From Hermodice carunculata (lineage: Eukaryota > Annelida > Polychaeta > Eunicida > Amphinomidae), in the NCBI GenBank assembly GCA_964020975.1, contig OZ026617.1, positions 32,180,836 through 32,244,835 on the forward strand: a stretch of DNA of 64,000 nt, given 5' to 3'. Within the stretch, counting starts at the first letter, position 1, and every line of letters begins with the position of its first letter. The translations under genes and the position numbers were made by a program. Under the pieces are notes generated by a model. It did no database searches, was not told where the DNA came from, and saw only the letters and a program-made list of their open reading frames with translations. Of this stretch, positions 44,346 to 55,760 are shown one piece after another.

Positions 44346-44985
44346 AAGCGCCCTCCCCCCCCCCCCCCCCCCCCCGCCTCCCAGTCCATGTACCACTTGC
44401 GTTAATAAAACTTGGTTGTATATAAGACTTGGTACATTATTGTGATGTGGATGTAAGCTTGAACATAAAAATTCTTAGTCATATTCTTCCCCCCGCCCCC
44501 CCCCCCCCCAAAAAAATAGAAAAGAAAATTAGTATGGGGGGACAGAAAGTAAAATAATTGCAGTGCTATGCGGATTTATCACAATTAAAATGTCAGTCAT
44601 TTCTTTCATTTATGGACTTTTTGTTCATTTAACACAGGAGGGTCATTAATCTAACACGGTGGTTATTCAGGACTGTACAATGTTTATCATATACAAAAAA
44701 TAACGATTATTTTTGTACATATTTAAAGTCGAGGGAATGAAGAAAAGTAAAACATGACAATCTAGCAGTAGGACTTTGAGAATAAGACCAGAGTCTTTGT
44801 ACAATGGTCCCCTTCTTATCACACCACCCTAAATACTCCCAAAAAGTGTGGCCTTTTAAGAGAAGTTTCGGGGGGGGGGGGGGTAAATATAGTGAAAATG
44901 CCATCACTGCTGCACCCAAACATGGCCTTTCTAAAGGTTGGCCTGTCTTCAGAGGAGCCTTACAAGAGGGACTCCTATAACCAAC
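44346..44985. other. spacer with long C and G runs
   Basis: C21 at 44355-44375, C6-G-C14 at 44489-44509 and G14 at 44870-44883. At 44797-44975, AATGGTCCCCTTCTTATCAC and TTCAGAGGAGCCTTACAAGA resemble a decayed M2-type element. No gene is seen. Confidence 0.45.
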
Positions 44986-45154
44986 GGCAACATGTTTTTG
45001 TTCCCATATTCACTGCTCTGATAATTTCTGTACCCCTTTTGCCCACTTTACATTCTATTTGATCATTCTCTCCCTCCCCCACCCCACCCTGGCCTTTTTT
45101 GTGCACCTTTTTCATGCATTTTATTTGCCTTACCGCAGCCCAGATGGGGGAGGG

Positions 45155-45305
45155 GTGTTCCAGTATGTTGGTACAGGAAATAATTATTCCTCCGTACAGT
45201 GTACAGAAAATAAGAATATTCCCAAATACTGGCCAGTACTTAGTGCAGCTTGCAGTGCATTGGTATGGAAAATGCCCCTCTACACACAGTATGGAGGGGG
45301 GGGGG
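45155..45305 (-). repeat. GTAC-rich dispersed repeat, copy 3
   Basis: GTTGGTACAGGAAATAATTA, GTACAGTGTACAGAAAATAA and AATACTGGCCAGTACTTAG follow the order of the 30205 copy. It faces copy 4 in opposite orientation. Confidence 0.6.
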
Positions 45306-45329
45306 TAAAGTTGTTTTTTTATATATGTA

Positions 45330-45505
45330 TAAGTGTACTGGCCACTTTGCATACTTAAATCCCCTTTGTTGTCGAAACTTTGTACCAGCCATTGTTTCTA
45401 AATTGTCTTATTTTCCGTACCTTGTACTCAGGCAAAATTTTTACCTGTACCAGCATTTTGGGACCCCCCACCCCACCCTCCTGGAAATACCCTTTACACC
45501 CCTCT
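45330..45505 (+). repeat. GTAC-rich dispersed repeat, copy 4
   Basis: TTTGTACCAGCCATTGTTTC, TTATTTTCCGTACCTTGTAC, TCAGGCAAAATTTTTACCTG and GGGACCCCCCACC match the 26525 copy. With copy 3 it forms a ~350-bp imperfect inverted pair. Confidence 0.7.
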
Positions 45506-46468
45506 GGATGGTTTCTCTCCACCTTTTACACACTTTCTATTCAGTTCGCTGCATACTTCCTCTATTCTAATCCTGCACAGAATATCTCGTCCAAGATATT
45601 CATTCCTGAGCCTCTTATTCACACTTTATATTTGCTCTCTGTGTCCCAAAGTTCTTCTTTGTCAGCTTATCTTGCACACCCTAGATTTAACCTTTTCCTC
45701 TTCCCAAATTTCCCCGTGTTACTTTTTTTCCCACAGCTCGTATCCCCCCCTCCCCATCTTCCCCCATCTGTTTTGTGTCTTTCATCTCCTCATATCCCCA
45801 AACCAGACTGAGAGAACACCTGCATCACAAACAAATCACATTAGAAGGAAATATGTTTATAACTATCGTTCCCAGGCGGGAGTTGGTGTGGCTGACACAT
45901 ACTTGCAGTCTTATGTACAGCACTTCATAGACATAGTCTTTACTTGAGGTGCCCTGGAGAAACAGGTAAAACCAATAACAGTTTCCTGTATCAAAATATT
46001 GACAAAAAGTCCGTGGAATACATACTTGTGAGAATATTAGTTTGATATTTATGTAAACTTGTAAATTACCCATCTTCCCTAATGGCTGTACTTCAAATCT
46101 TTTTATTGGTAGAAAGTGGGGAGGGACACGGATACAAATGGTTGCCTTCTTAGGAGCTACATGTTTTGCATTGTGTGCTCCTGAGGTACAAGTTCGCCAT
46201 GTGCAAACATCTGTGTTATGGCACTAGCAGGAAAAATTGTGGGTATAGGAGTATGGGGGGGACTTGGCCTTTGATTTAATGTCACTGAAGCTGATGTGCA
46301 TGTGCCTAAGGCTGTGGGGATATGTTTTCATAAGATCATGGTGTCCTATTGCTGTATAAATTGTTCCTGACACACCCAGTGCTCGGTTAGATTGAGTGCA
46401 TATTTTGCACTGAAAGTTGTCTTGTAGGTATGTGTTTAATTCAGCAAAAAGTACTTAACTCCTTCCTG
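45506..46468. other. pyrimidine-rich stretch then unique spacer
   Basis: 45510-45805 is strongly C+T-rich on this strand (many CTTCC, CCCCTCC, TTTTTCCC words). This explains a 143-codon frame rich in Leu, Pro, Phe and Ser. I do not regard that frame as a gene. The rest is spacer. Confidence 0.45.
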
Positions 46469-46858
46469 CAGAGCGTCCAAGTCTCCCACCTCAGAGGGAT
46501 ATCTCCCACTCTTTCTTACTTTTTTTACAAAGTCTCCCTCTCTCCCGCTTTTTAAAAAATGTCTCCCACTTTTGTAAAATTAATGAAAAAGTAGCATTAT
46601 TCCGTCAGTGGCTGTAAAGTTATGCTCTTTTGCCATGTTGTTGTACTATATAGGTGCAGAATATGTTTATGCTGGTGCCTAAAATGGTTCAAAATGCAGG
46701 AAATGAAGCTGCAGATTTCGAATTTTTCCTAGGGGAAATTGCTCCAAGACCCCCCCCCCCCAGCTATGCTACACACCTTCGATGCTCGCCCTCCCACTTT
46801 TCAGTATCTTCAGGAAGGAGATCTGCCACTTTTAACATAGGCTAGCTTGGAGGTTCTG
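46469..46858 (+). mobile_element. hAT-like non-autonomous element, copy 2
   Basis: CAGAGCGTCCAAG on the left pairs with CTTGGAGGTTCTG on the right with two mismatches. The left third repeats TCTCCCAC. The interior matches copy 1 at 42447. A 12-C run lies at 46750-46761. The flanking 8-mers do not match. Confidence 0.5.
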
Positions 46859-46864
46859 TTGCTG

Positions 46865-47087
46865 GTCAGGTTGAGACTGAGTTGGTAGCTGTTTTTAGCA
46901 TGGGGTTAATACATTCCACCCAGCATGGGCCAAGTAAAGCTGTTGTCCTGCAAGATCCTTTTGTGATTGTTGACCTCAGAAATTCTCACACGAAATGTTT
47001 CTGTTGATGAAAAGCTGAAGTAAACATTAATGCAGACAGCAATGTGCACCTGACTGTTTTGGGGTGATTTGAGCAGGAATGGATTAC
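46865..47087 (-). mobile_element. T2 hairpin MITE, strongly diverged
   Basis: GACTGAGTTGGTAGCTGTTT, then GGCCAAGTAAAGCTGTTGTC, TGTTGATGAAAAGCTGAAG and GGGTGATTTGAGCAGGAATG follow T2 order. The right end TTAC coincides with the start of the next T2. Confidence 0.65.
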
Positions 47088-47317
47088 CACCCTTTTCCCT
47101 CTAAAAGTCAGACTGAATCAATAGTTTTCTTCAGGGCAGTTAGGTCTTAAGCACCCAATTCGCCCTAAGACAAGCTGTTGACCTGGGGCTTGCTATTCTG
47201 ATAGGCTGTATCCAGACTTCTCCAGTCAGATTTTTGTTAATAAAAAAGCACTGAAGTAGACATTTCACTTCCAGCTGGTTTTGGCTGGATTTAGCTGGTT
47301 TGAGGGGGAAAGGGTTA
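47084..47317 (-). mobile_element. T2 hairpin MITE, abutting the previous one
   Basis: TTACCACCCTTTTCCCTC, GACTGAATCAATAGTTTTC, CCTAAGACAAGCTGTTGACC, GACATTTCACTTCCAGCTGG and GAGGGGGAAAGGGTTAA. It is in the same orientation as its neighbour and shares the single (mutated) TTAA with it. Confidence 0.82.
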
Positions 47318-48365
47318 AGCTGGGTCTTCTTTCACTTAGGCAGGCAGCTTTCCTGCCAGGTATTTACACGGGAAAAAAAATGGATGATTCAGTGTTGTTG
47401 AAATAGGTGTCTGTAAAAGATGCAGGTTTGTTGAGGAGAACATTTATCAATAGCAGAAATGTACACAAAATTTCACATTTCCCCCATGCCATTATGTATT
47501 GATAATTTGTACTTGTATTTGAAAGCTTCCCAATATTTGACTAACATACACATACTTCCTCATTCAATAAGCATAAGTTGTGTTTTTTATACTGTTTTAC
47601 CAGCCAGTATCCCAGTTAGGACAGAATTTCCATTCTTATGCCATGCTCTGACAAGCTCAAAAAACAAATACAAGCAACATGTACGTCTGCTGTGCCCAGC
47701 CCCATAATCTGAATACAATGTACATGTATACTCATTGAAAATTGATTAAATGACAAGTGCTTTACATAGTGTGGATATTAGTGTTGGGACGTGTGTAAAC
47801 ACGTGGGACCTAAATATTAATATTTAGCAAAATATGTTGACTGATCACCAGTTCTTTCCAAATAAGAAATGTCATCTCATTTTTTTTAGATTAAGTTCAA
47901 GGTCTTTTGAAGGTCGCTTCCAACAATAATGCAATTACATGTAGTTGCTTATTTAAACAACTTATATGGGTGTCTCCTTGTTGTGTCATTAACACAATAA
48001 ACATGGTAGGCCTACTTTAAACAATCGCTTCATATTGCAATGAGGGGTTATTTGGTCTTGCATTTACTAATGCCTTTAGGTCAGTGCCCATAGAGCCATA
48101 TGTTGTGAATACTTGTCTGCTTACATAAGGCAAAGTGTACAGTATGAGTGACAAGCTTTGCAAAGCTTGATTGCAAGAGGGCCTGAATCTGGCCACAGCT
48201 GAACTTGATATAAGTCCACCACTAAGATAGTCCTGGAGGTGCAGTCAAGGTTCATTTGTATGAGGCCCTGCCACTTTCTGGGTATCTGAATGAAGTAAAA
48301 ATGTACACAAGTGGGAGTGTCCTCTCTTCAGAGAGGACAAGGGGGCCACTGTGTATGTATACATA
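47318..48365. other. unique spacer
   Basis: 47770-47800 has GGACGTGTGTAAACACGTGGG, a small imperfect palindrome with an E-box-like CACGTG. Nothing else is supported. Confidence 0.35.
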
Positions 48366-48548
48366 TACAGTAAAACCTCCCTATACCCAACACCCTTGGG
48401 ACAGGAAAAAAAGTGTTCGTTATAGGGAGGTGTTCGGTTTAGGGAGGTTTGCTTACATTGGAAGTATATGTTTGGGACCGAGAAAGGGTGTTCAGAATAG
48501 AGAGGTGTTCGGTATATGGAGGTGTTTGATTAGAGAGGTTTTCCTGTA
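48366..48548. mobile_element. TA-ended MITE (TACAGTAAAACCTCC family), 183 bp
   Basis: TACAGTAAAACCTCCCTATA on the left is an imperfect complement of TAGAGAGGTTTTCCTGTA on the right. The interior repeats GAGGTGTTCGGT and TATAGGGAGG. The length equals that of the 37464 element, but the sequence differs. An (AC)n run starts at its right end. Confidence 0.85.
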
Positions 48549-49967
48549 CACACACACACACTTACAATGAAGATATAGTGCAAAAGATGAATGTAAAAAT
48601 CCCCCAGGATTTCATTTTGGTACAAGTACCAATGAGAGATATGCATATTAAGTTCCCGCCCCAACTGCATGCCTGATTGGCTAGTCTCGCTTGGTGAGAT
48701 ATGGCGAGATACGGGTCGGTACTACTCGTGGGGACAAGTGGGATACTACTTGTGTTTTGGAAATACAGACTACTTATTAAAGGCATATGGAAATTTTTCT
48801 TATATATGGCCCGGGAAGTACTAAAAGAATACCATTTTGGCATTTGTGAACTTAAATTTCTCGAAAAATGTTAATTTTGTGAGAAATGAGCATATGCCCT
48901 GTCTGTGACAGTGATGCGATCCGCATGTTTCCCATGATCGCTGGGTGTCAAACCCGTGCTTTGTGGTGGGGAAATTAATATGCATACTGTGTATTGCCTA
49001 GTTTTTGTGGACTGTAGCATAACGCAAAGTGAACACATATGCATGTATGATGTATGAAACGTTTCTTGGCAACTCCGTGTGTTGCTGTGCCAACAATGAA
49101 CATATAAGAGTATACCAAAGCCTGGAAATGTAGTGGAATCATATTTGGTTAAAAAAAAAAAAAGGACGTTTTATTTTAATATAAAGCAAATGTTACCATA
49201 GGAAGTATAGATGCAACTGTGCTTATATGTGATTGAAAATGAAATATTATGCATTTGGCAAAATCTGGAATTGAGACAGGATTAGCCAGACTTTATTGCC
49301 CACTACATCAGGTTTGAGCATCAGTAGTAATAAGATGACTAAGCTAAAATGTAATGGAGAAGATCAAAAATGAATTCGTAAAAGGAGACAATCGTAGAGT
49401 TACAAATGAAGGGACTTTTTCTTCAGCAGACTTACAACAAACATGCTTGGATGAAGTCAGATGCCTAATAAAAGAGAAGAGCCATTTTGATGTGGCCCGC
49501 AAGCCAAATAATTGCCTGAATCATGTCACTATCACAAATTGATGACAGTTGGAAATTATTTTCTGCAGACAGCTGAGTATCATCCGGTATTGATCGCAAA
49601 TGTAATTGGAAATATGCACATGCTAGCGCTCTGGATTTGCGTCGGTTTCTTTCTCATTGACAGATGAAGTCTTGCACCAGTAAGTCCACCAAACCAAGAG
49701 ACGTCTTTGACCGCTGTTTTGCAGAATGGTCAGAAGTGAACACAACATTTATCAATACAGCTGAAATGAAGATAGAACCGATTAAACACCGACGAACGCT
49801 GTTTATTGTTTGAATCTGGAAATTGAATCATCCCCATCCCAGAACTTCCAGGACTCCTAAAACTCCCAGGACTTCCAGGAATCCTGAATCTCCCAGGACT
49901 CCCAGGACTGCTGCAAAACTTCTTCATGCAGCAAATTTGCCCCCTCCCCCCCCAAAAAAAAATGTTT
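48549..49967. other. unique block, candidate regulatory DNA at 49340-49810
   Basis: 49340-49810 is free of repeats and contains CAAATAATTGCCTGAATC, TGTAATTGGAAATATGCACATG (octamer-like) and GAACCGATTAAACACC. It has a modest frame (MEKIKNEFVKGDNRRVTNEG...) without a domain. 49830-49910 shows short inverted ACTTCCAGGACTCC / GGAGTC..GGAAGT-type repeats. Confidence 0.25.
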
Positions 49968-50209
49968 TAACTCATTCCACCCTGATAGAATACCGAGTCA
50001 ACAGCTTTCCTTGGTGCGCTCTGGGTGCAGTGCACCCAGACAGACAGTACCAAGAAAATCTGTTGACCATGGACATATAATTTGGAAAAATCTTGCATGC
50101 AAGTTTCATCCAAAATTTTGAAAAATAATCCCTAAATTAGTAAAATACAATTAGCAGACGACATTTAGATATTAGCAGGAAAAAGTGTCATTAGGGTGGA
50201 ATGAGTTAA
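49968..50209 (+). mobile_element. T1 hairpin MITE, complete copy
   Basis: 242 bp. The ends TTAACTCATTCCACC / GGTGGAATGAGTTAA match the 5781 copy, as does most of the AT-rich right half (CCAAAATTTTGAAAAATAAT). The loop of the hairpin differs: GCGCTCTGGGTGCAGTGCAC is followed by CCAGACAGACAG. Confidence 0.95.
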
Positions 50210-52009
50210 ATGCACTTGAAGCATAACTGAAGCATGTACGTAACATCAGGAGGAAGACATACCTGGTTGCATATATAGCTGTAGAGGGGAGAGGGTGCAT
50301 ATTCCCTATGAACTCAGCCATGTTTACCTTAGAGCTCAGCTGGATTACATTACTTAAAGAGAACATACAAACTAGAGGAGTCTTTGTGGCAGGACATGTG
50401 AAAGATGTTAAAACAAGAAGGTAGTATAGCTGGTCAGCTTTGAAGGAACAGGGAGCATTTGTGTTGATTAGGTACACAGCGGCATCCATTTCAGCACATC
50501 TATTTCAGCCTTGTGTATAACACAGGCACTGGGTTCAATATGGAGACCCGTACCTGGTTGGAGTGCAAGGAAAGCAATGGCCCAGGCTAGACTGGAGTCA
50601 CAAAATGAAATGATGACTATATTTATTGATTGTATAGACACAAAAAAGCAGGTAAACATGTCATGTTGTATAAATAACAAGTAAATATGTCAAGGCTAAT
50701 GCCATGAAAGCAATAAATTTGTACAAGCCCACAGAAGTCATTTTGATCATGTAAAAAAATGCCACCAGCCTCCACTCAGTGTGAAATGCTTTCATGACTG
50801 ATGACTGGGTTTGTGACAAAGAGGTAACCTTAGGGCCCAATTTACCATTAACCCCCTGACCTCCATCACACTGCCGGCATCAGGCTTCGCCATTTTTTTG
50901 CCCTTTCATTGGATTCCCCTGCTGCAATGTGCAGAGTAGACAAGTCATTTATAACATTCATTGAGTGAGTGGTTTTTGTGGAAACTTCGTTCCCCTGCCA
51001 CTCGGTTGTGTTGGCATAGTTTCCTGGCTAACTGCAGTATGCATGCCCCCGAAGGCAGCAATGGAGTGTGGCTGGTCTTCTAGCTGCAATGCAGCCTTGA
51101 CGCTTTGCCTCCACCAGGTTACCAGAGGTCCTGGAAATGTACTAGTTGCAGCAGCGTATTGTGTTTGGAAAGAAATTGGAGAGTGAAGTAGTCCATGGGG
51201 GCTCTTATGGGGAGGTTGTCAACTCATGTCTTTGACGTATGTGTGCAAGGGGTTAATCATATCTGGCATGTCTGCTAAAACCTGAGCCTGCAGGTACCCT
51301 ATGGTGATGAGCCAATTATAGGAGAAGATAATAAAACAGCACTGAGGCTTTCTCCCACACTGTTGCGATTGTTAAACAGTAACTCTAGTTGTTCAGTTAT
51401 GTATAACTGTACAAAGCAATTTCAAAACAGCTGGACTTTGTTTTAGGACAACTAAAAGTTTCCATTTTTTGGATGGATGGAATTTGATTGTCATGTTTGA
51501 TAGTGAGGTTATCGGCCTTCAATGATGCATAGCAGCTGTAGAAAAAAAGTAATTTGAAGTCTATAATGGATTTGAAACAGTTCAAAGCCATTTAAAGTGT
51601 CAGTTTTCAACCCTCAAACACAGAACGAAAAATGTTGCAATGAAGTATTCTTTTGTTGGAAGATGTCTGTAGGTTAATTGTAAGAAACATGTCAACAATC
51701 ATTAGGAGTAAATCTTGGCAATGAAACTGTGGTCAGTTTCCATAGCCCTTTGTGACATGTTTGGGGTAGGGTAGTTTAAAAAGAGGACAGAGAAAAGGGG
51801 CAAAGGTGTAAATATGACAGTCTGGGTGGAGTTTTAGTGTCAGGTTCAATTGGAAAAGACCTACAAGTGTGTAAGGGAAAAAGACAGACTGTTACAAAGA
51901 CCCCAGAGCGTCCCGGCTGTGAAAAGTGGCAACCCATGCAAAGGTACCCTGCAGGACAACACTTAATTTGACAACATGGCTGCGGTGAGAAATAACGTCA
52001 AGCGAGAAA
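50210..52009. other. unique sequence, candidate regulatory DNA at 50850-51340
   Basis: No repeats are recognised for 1.8 kb. 50850-51340 is GC-balanced, with TTTCATTGGATTCCCC, GCAGTATGCATGCCCC and CAGCTGCAATGCAGCC-like words. Small open frames show no domain. Confidence 0.25.
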
Positions 52010-52760
52010 GATGGGGCACCATTTGAGGCAAGCACCGTTGAGCTGTCCAGACTCCTGTTCCCCAGAAAGATATTACACTGAGAGCAGAAAACCCTGAAGT
52101 TGAAGACCCCCTACTAAGAGGGTCCTCGCTTTATAAATGGAGCATGCAGAAGGAGTCTTGTTGGAGGCTTTTCCATTGTCTCCACGCCCACCAGCTGAGG
52201 CCGGAAACAGAAGGCACATTCAATGGGGATTCATTATAGTCGGCTGCCGCTGTGGAGGTGCTCTGGCTACAGTGACACAAAATGATACTGTAGAGAGACC
52301 TACTTGCACATGTTACACAATTGAGAAGGCAAAATCAATTTCCACATGGCTAAACCACTTTTAAGGAAAAAGCTGTGGGCAATTTTCTAATAGGACATGC
52401 AATGGTTGAGGAAACCCAAGGCCAGCTGTGGCAATAATTAGGCTGATGGCCGCATTTGAGCTTAAACATGAGGACATTTTTGAAGACAGGGATCAGACAG
52501 AGATTACATTGAATAGCACAGAGCGAATCCGGCCTGTGAAGATCATCTTTCAACGGGTTATTGTTCTGTCTGCTGGCTGGCGGGGCTTGGGGCATCGGGA
52601 ATTCCAGGCCGGATCATTGTTGCTCAGCCTACATGATGACTTTGACCTGTCTTTGTGAAATGGATTTTTGCTGCTCCATTGGTGGCTGTGGCCATTGTGT
52701 TCTCCATATTTGGTTAAGAACATTAACCCAGACAGAGAGGCAAAATAATTGAGGGCAGCA
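52010..52760. other. unique block, candidate regulatory DNA
   Basis: Repeat-free and balanced. Words include GCAATAATTAGGCTGATGG (homeodomain-like), CCTCGCTTTATAAATGG (TATA-like), CGCCCACCAGCTGAGG and GGCATCGGGAATTCCAGGCC. Several 60-100-codon frames overlap on both strands, typical of chance frames in GC-balanced DNA. No splice-bounded exon is convincing. Confidence 0.25.
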
Positions 52761-53095
52761 GAATGTATTTCAGGGAAGCCCACATGTTGCTCATTGACAA
52801 AATTGGATGGGGGGGGGGGGGGGAGGGGGAGAGGGAGACTGTCCAGACAGCTTGCTAGCTGCTGTATCAAGGAGTGTCAATATTGCTGTATAATTTCATA
52901 GGAAAACCCTTAGGCCATGTTGGCTGATTAAATATACAAATGACAGGCCCCTCTGGGCACAGCAAACTCAGGGTCTTCTTATAAGTGATAAACCACTGAA
53001 GACTTCTGGTTCCAAACTTATCACTCCCAGACTGGGTTCATAACACCCAGACCTATTATTTTTTCATCTTCAAAGAAGATTGCTGGTAGAATTCC
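52761..53095. other. spacer with G15 run
   Basis: G15 at 52809-52823 continues as GAGGGGGAGAGGGAGA. There is no gene. Confidence 0.45.
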
Positions 53096-54131
53096 TTTTT
53101 ATCTTATCTTGCAGTAATAGGGGCAGACATTGTCAACAACTTTTCTTCCCGTTCCTCATTGAGTGCAGAACAGGAAGGTATTTTGTTTCAGTTATTTCTT
53201 TTCTTTCTCTTCAGTCATAAGCAGAGAAATCTTCTGCTTGCCTTTTGACCTTCTTTATATATTGGTGAAGCACTTTGAAGAATCTTTGGGATGCACGCGG
53301 AGGAGATACAGCAATTGTTACTTTCTCTTCCATTCTATCAACATAGCCAGCTCCTGGTGTTTCCTTTGTGACGAGAGACGATCTCGCCAAAGACAGAATG
53401 AAAACAAAGTGGCCAAAGGGTATAGAAACCCGCAGGGTTGGAGCATGGAATAGAATACATAATTCAGTGAATAGCCCCGGGACAACAGTGGAGAGAGTAA
53501 GTCATCTAGTGTAGCACGAATTTCAAAGAAAGAATGAAGAAAACAAATTTTTAAAAGTCAGTCTGGCCTGAAAGTGTAGCCACTGATTGAACAGAGGTCT
53601 AATCATCTGACCAGCAGTTGGAGCCTAATTGAAGGTGACCAATTAACCACGTCACCTGTGCCATTTCATCTTTACCTGAAAATCCTGGTCATTATGATGT
53701 ACAGAGCATAGACCAGACTGGTAGCACCTGCTGCCCTGCTCATTTACCAGTAATTGTAAGCTGAGCTCATGTGAACCATATGATGGTTGCTTCGCAGGAC
53801 TTGCTTCCTAGTTCCACTTAATCTCTATACTTGCTGTCAGTTTGACCTGCCAGTGTAATTATCCATTTAAATTTGTGGTCTCAAAGTTTAAAAAAAAAAT
53901 GGACTGAAAAAGTTCCATCTTTAGATAATTATTGTCTATGTTATGTCAAAAATGAAATTTAAGGTTTTGATCCTTCTGATATGATCTTGAAATGCCCCAA
54001 GTTATGGTAAAGATGTAATTTATTGCTTTATTATCTTGGTATGTTATGTCTACTTTTTTGGCTGGATCAGTATTAGACATGCTTACAACAGAATAATTTT
54101 CAATCTACATTTGGAACTTCCAGTTTGAATG
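53096..54131. other. unique block, candidate regulatory DNA at 53240-53480
   Basis: Contains ATACAGCAATTGTTACTTTC and GAAAACAAAGTGGCC (SOX-like), and GAGACGATCTCGCC. A 96-codon frame from 53163 has no domain. 53600-54130 is AT-rich spacer. Confidence 0.25.
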
Positions 54132-54344
54132 TGCTGTAAATTGCTTTATTTTCACATGTACAAATTTTCACAGTTTTTTGTATTTTTTACATTTCACTGT
54201 AGTTTTAATTTCACTGTTTTGGACATAATTCCCATTCAAACAATGTTAAAATACTATTTCACAGTGCTTTTATTTTCACGGTTTTGTGCCATCAGCAAAA
54301 TAAGCGAAAATAAGAATACAGCGAAATAAAAGCAATTTACAGTA
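54132..54344 (-). mobile_element. M1 MITE, copy 4
   Basis: Reverse orientation; CTGTAAATTGCTTTATTTTC to AAAAGCAATTTACAGTA. Ends are nearly perfect inverted repeats. The interior has a small expansion of TTTTCACAGTTTTTTG near the left. Confidence 0.9.
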
Positions 54345-55660
54345 ATAAAAAGTCTGTACCAGTGGCACTGAAGCACAAAAGGTGGCCCCTATGGTGTCTT
54401 TTTAAGGGGGAGGTAGAAGGTGTTGACAGATCCATTTAAAAGTGCTTCTCAATGCAGGAGAAAAGGTATAGGATTAAACCAGTGGCATGAACATAGGTAA
54501 AAGGGTTAAAAGCAGACTGTGTGAGGAGTGACATGGGGAAAAGAGGTAGTGAAAGTTTCCATGTTGTGGTAGTCTGTCAGTTTGCAGACAGGGACTGCCA
54601 GTTCAGGCTGTCTGCGCCACTGTCAGTGTCACAGTGTGGTGTCTACCTCACATCAGTGTCACAGAGTCATTGTCCCCAGCACAGCAGACATAGGCCAATA
54701 ATGGTGGCCTTGTTACCTGCCTGTCATTACAAGCATCCACCAATCCTTAGTGCCCCAGGAGTCAGGGTCATAATCACCAGTCACCCCATTGGCCTCTGCA
54801 CAGCTACATTTGTCATGACGGTGTGAAACGATATGTCTTAATTCATGCATTTCCACACAATCCTTCCTTCCTCTTTTTTTGTTCTGCCACTTTGAGGGTG
54901 GTAAACATTTGTGCCACTGGGCAAGAAATCTATAATGTCAAGTAACTGGCATTCTTTAGGTCCGGTGCTTTGTTACTCACTTTCAAGCATGAGAAGATCT
55001 TATGCATTGTGTTGCTTATGAAGGATAAAGGAAACGCTGCACAATGTTAGCCTGAATGACAAAGCAAAAATTCAACCAGAGAAGTTCTTTCTATGGTGTG
55101 CACAGCAGCTTTTTCAGAATAGCTGAATAGCATAAACAGTTGGCATATGACATGTCTGCAGTTTGGAATGTGGATGAGAAAGATGGACTGTGTTGCCGGG
55201 TCAGGGTCCTGTGACCCCTGAGTCTGGCTGAGGATCTTCATGTAGTGGTAACATGCATGTTGTACAAATGATGCCGAGCACAGATGAACAGCTTGTTTGA
55301 ACTGCAGCTTCTGTTATGTCAGGGTGTTGTCTTGAAGGAACGCCTTGTTGTCCATTGTGTGATCAGCATTGTGTGTGGGAATGCCTCCCTGTTCATTCTG
55401 ACCCCAGGTCAAAATCCTGGCAAGGTGATGTCAACCAACAGCATTTCTCGTACACATACATGGATGGCTCGCTCAACGGCATTGCTCACAGCATTGCTCA
55501 CATCACAGTTATTCGTCCAAACATGAGAGGCAAAGAAATGTGTACCCCATTTCTAACATAACCTGGAGAATGATTTTGTCTCATAACATGTTGTCTATCA
55601 CAACTTAACATAGTTATATCAAGAAACATGACAAAAAATCGACTTCCTGACAATTTGAGT
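54345..55660. other. unique spacer
   Basis: No repeat or gene is recognised. A 101-codon frame at 54521-54826 has no domain. Confidence 0.35.
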
Positions 55661-55664
55661 CAGC

Positions 55665-55760
55665 GGGTCAATATTACTTAATCTAGGTCAATATGAGTTG
55701 ATGTTAGGTCAATAAAACATGACCCAGTGGTTCAATGTTTATAGATCTGTTGAGTCAATA
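55665..55760 (+). promoter_or_regulatory. cluster of AGGTCA-like half-sites
   Basis: GGGTCAATAT, AATCTAGGTCAATATG, GTTAGGTCAATAAAACATGACC and GAGTCAATATGG occur within 95 bases. AATCTAGGTCA matches the ROR-type monomer site (A/T-rich then TAGGTCA). The regular wording could equally be a decayed short tandem repeat with GGTCAATAT as its unit. Confidence 0.3.

Noticed and set aside
45380-45811. 143-codon open frame
   Set aside because: It results from a pyrimidine-rich strand and starts inside a GTAC-rich repeat. The composition is low-complexity.
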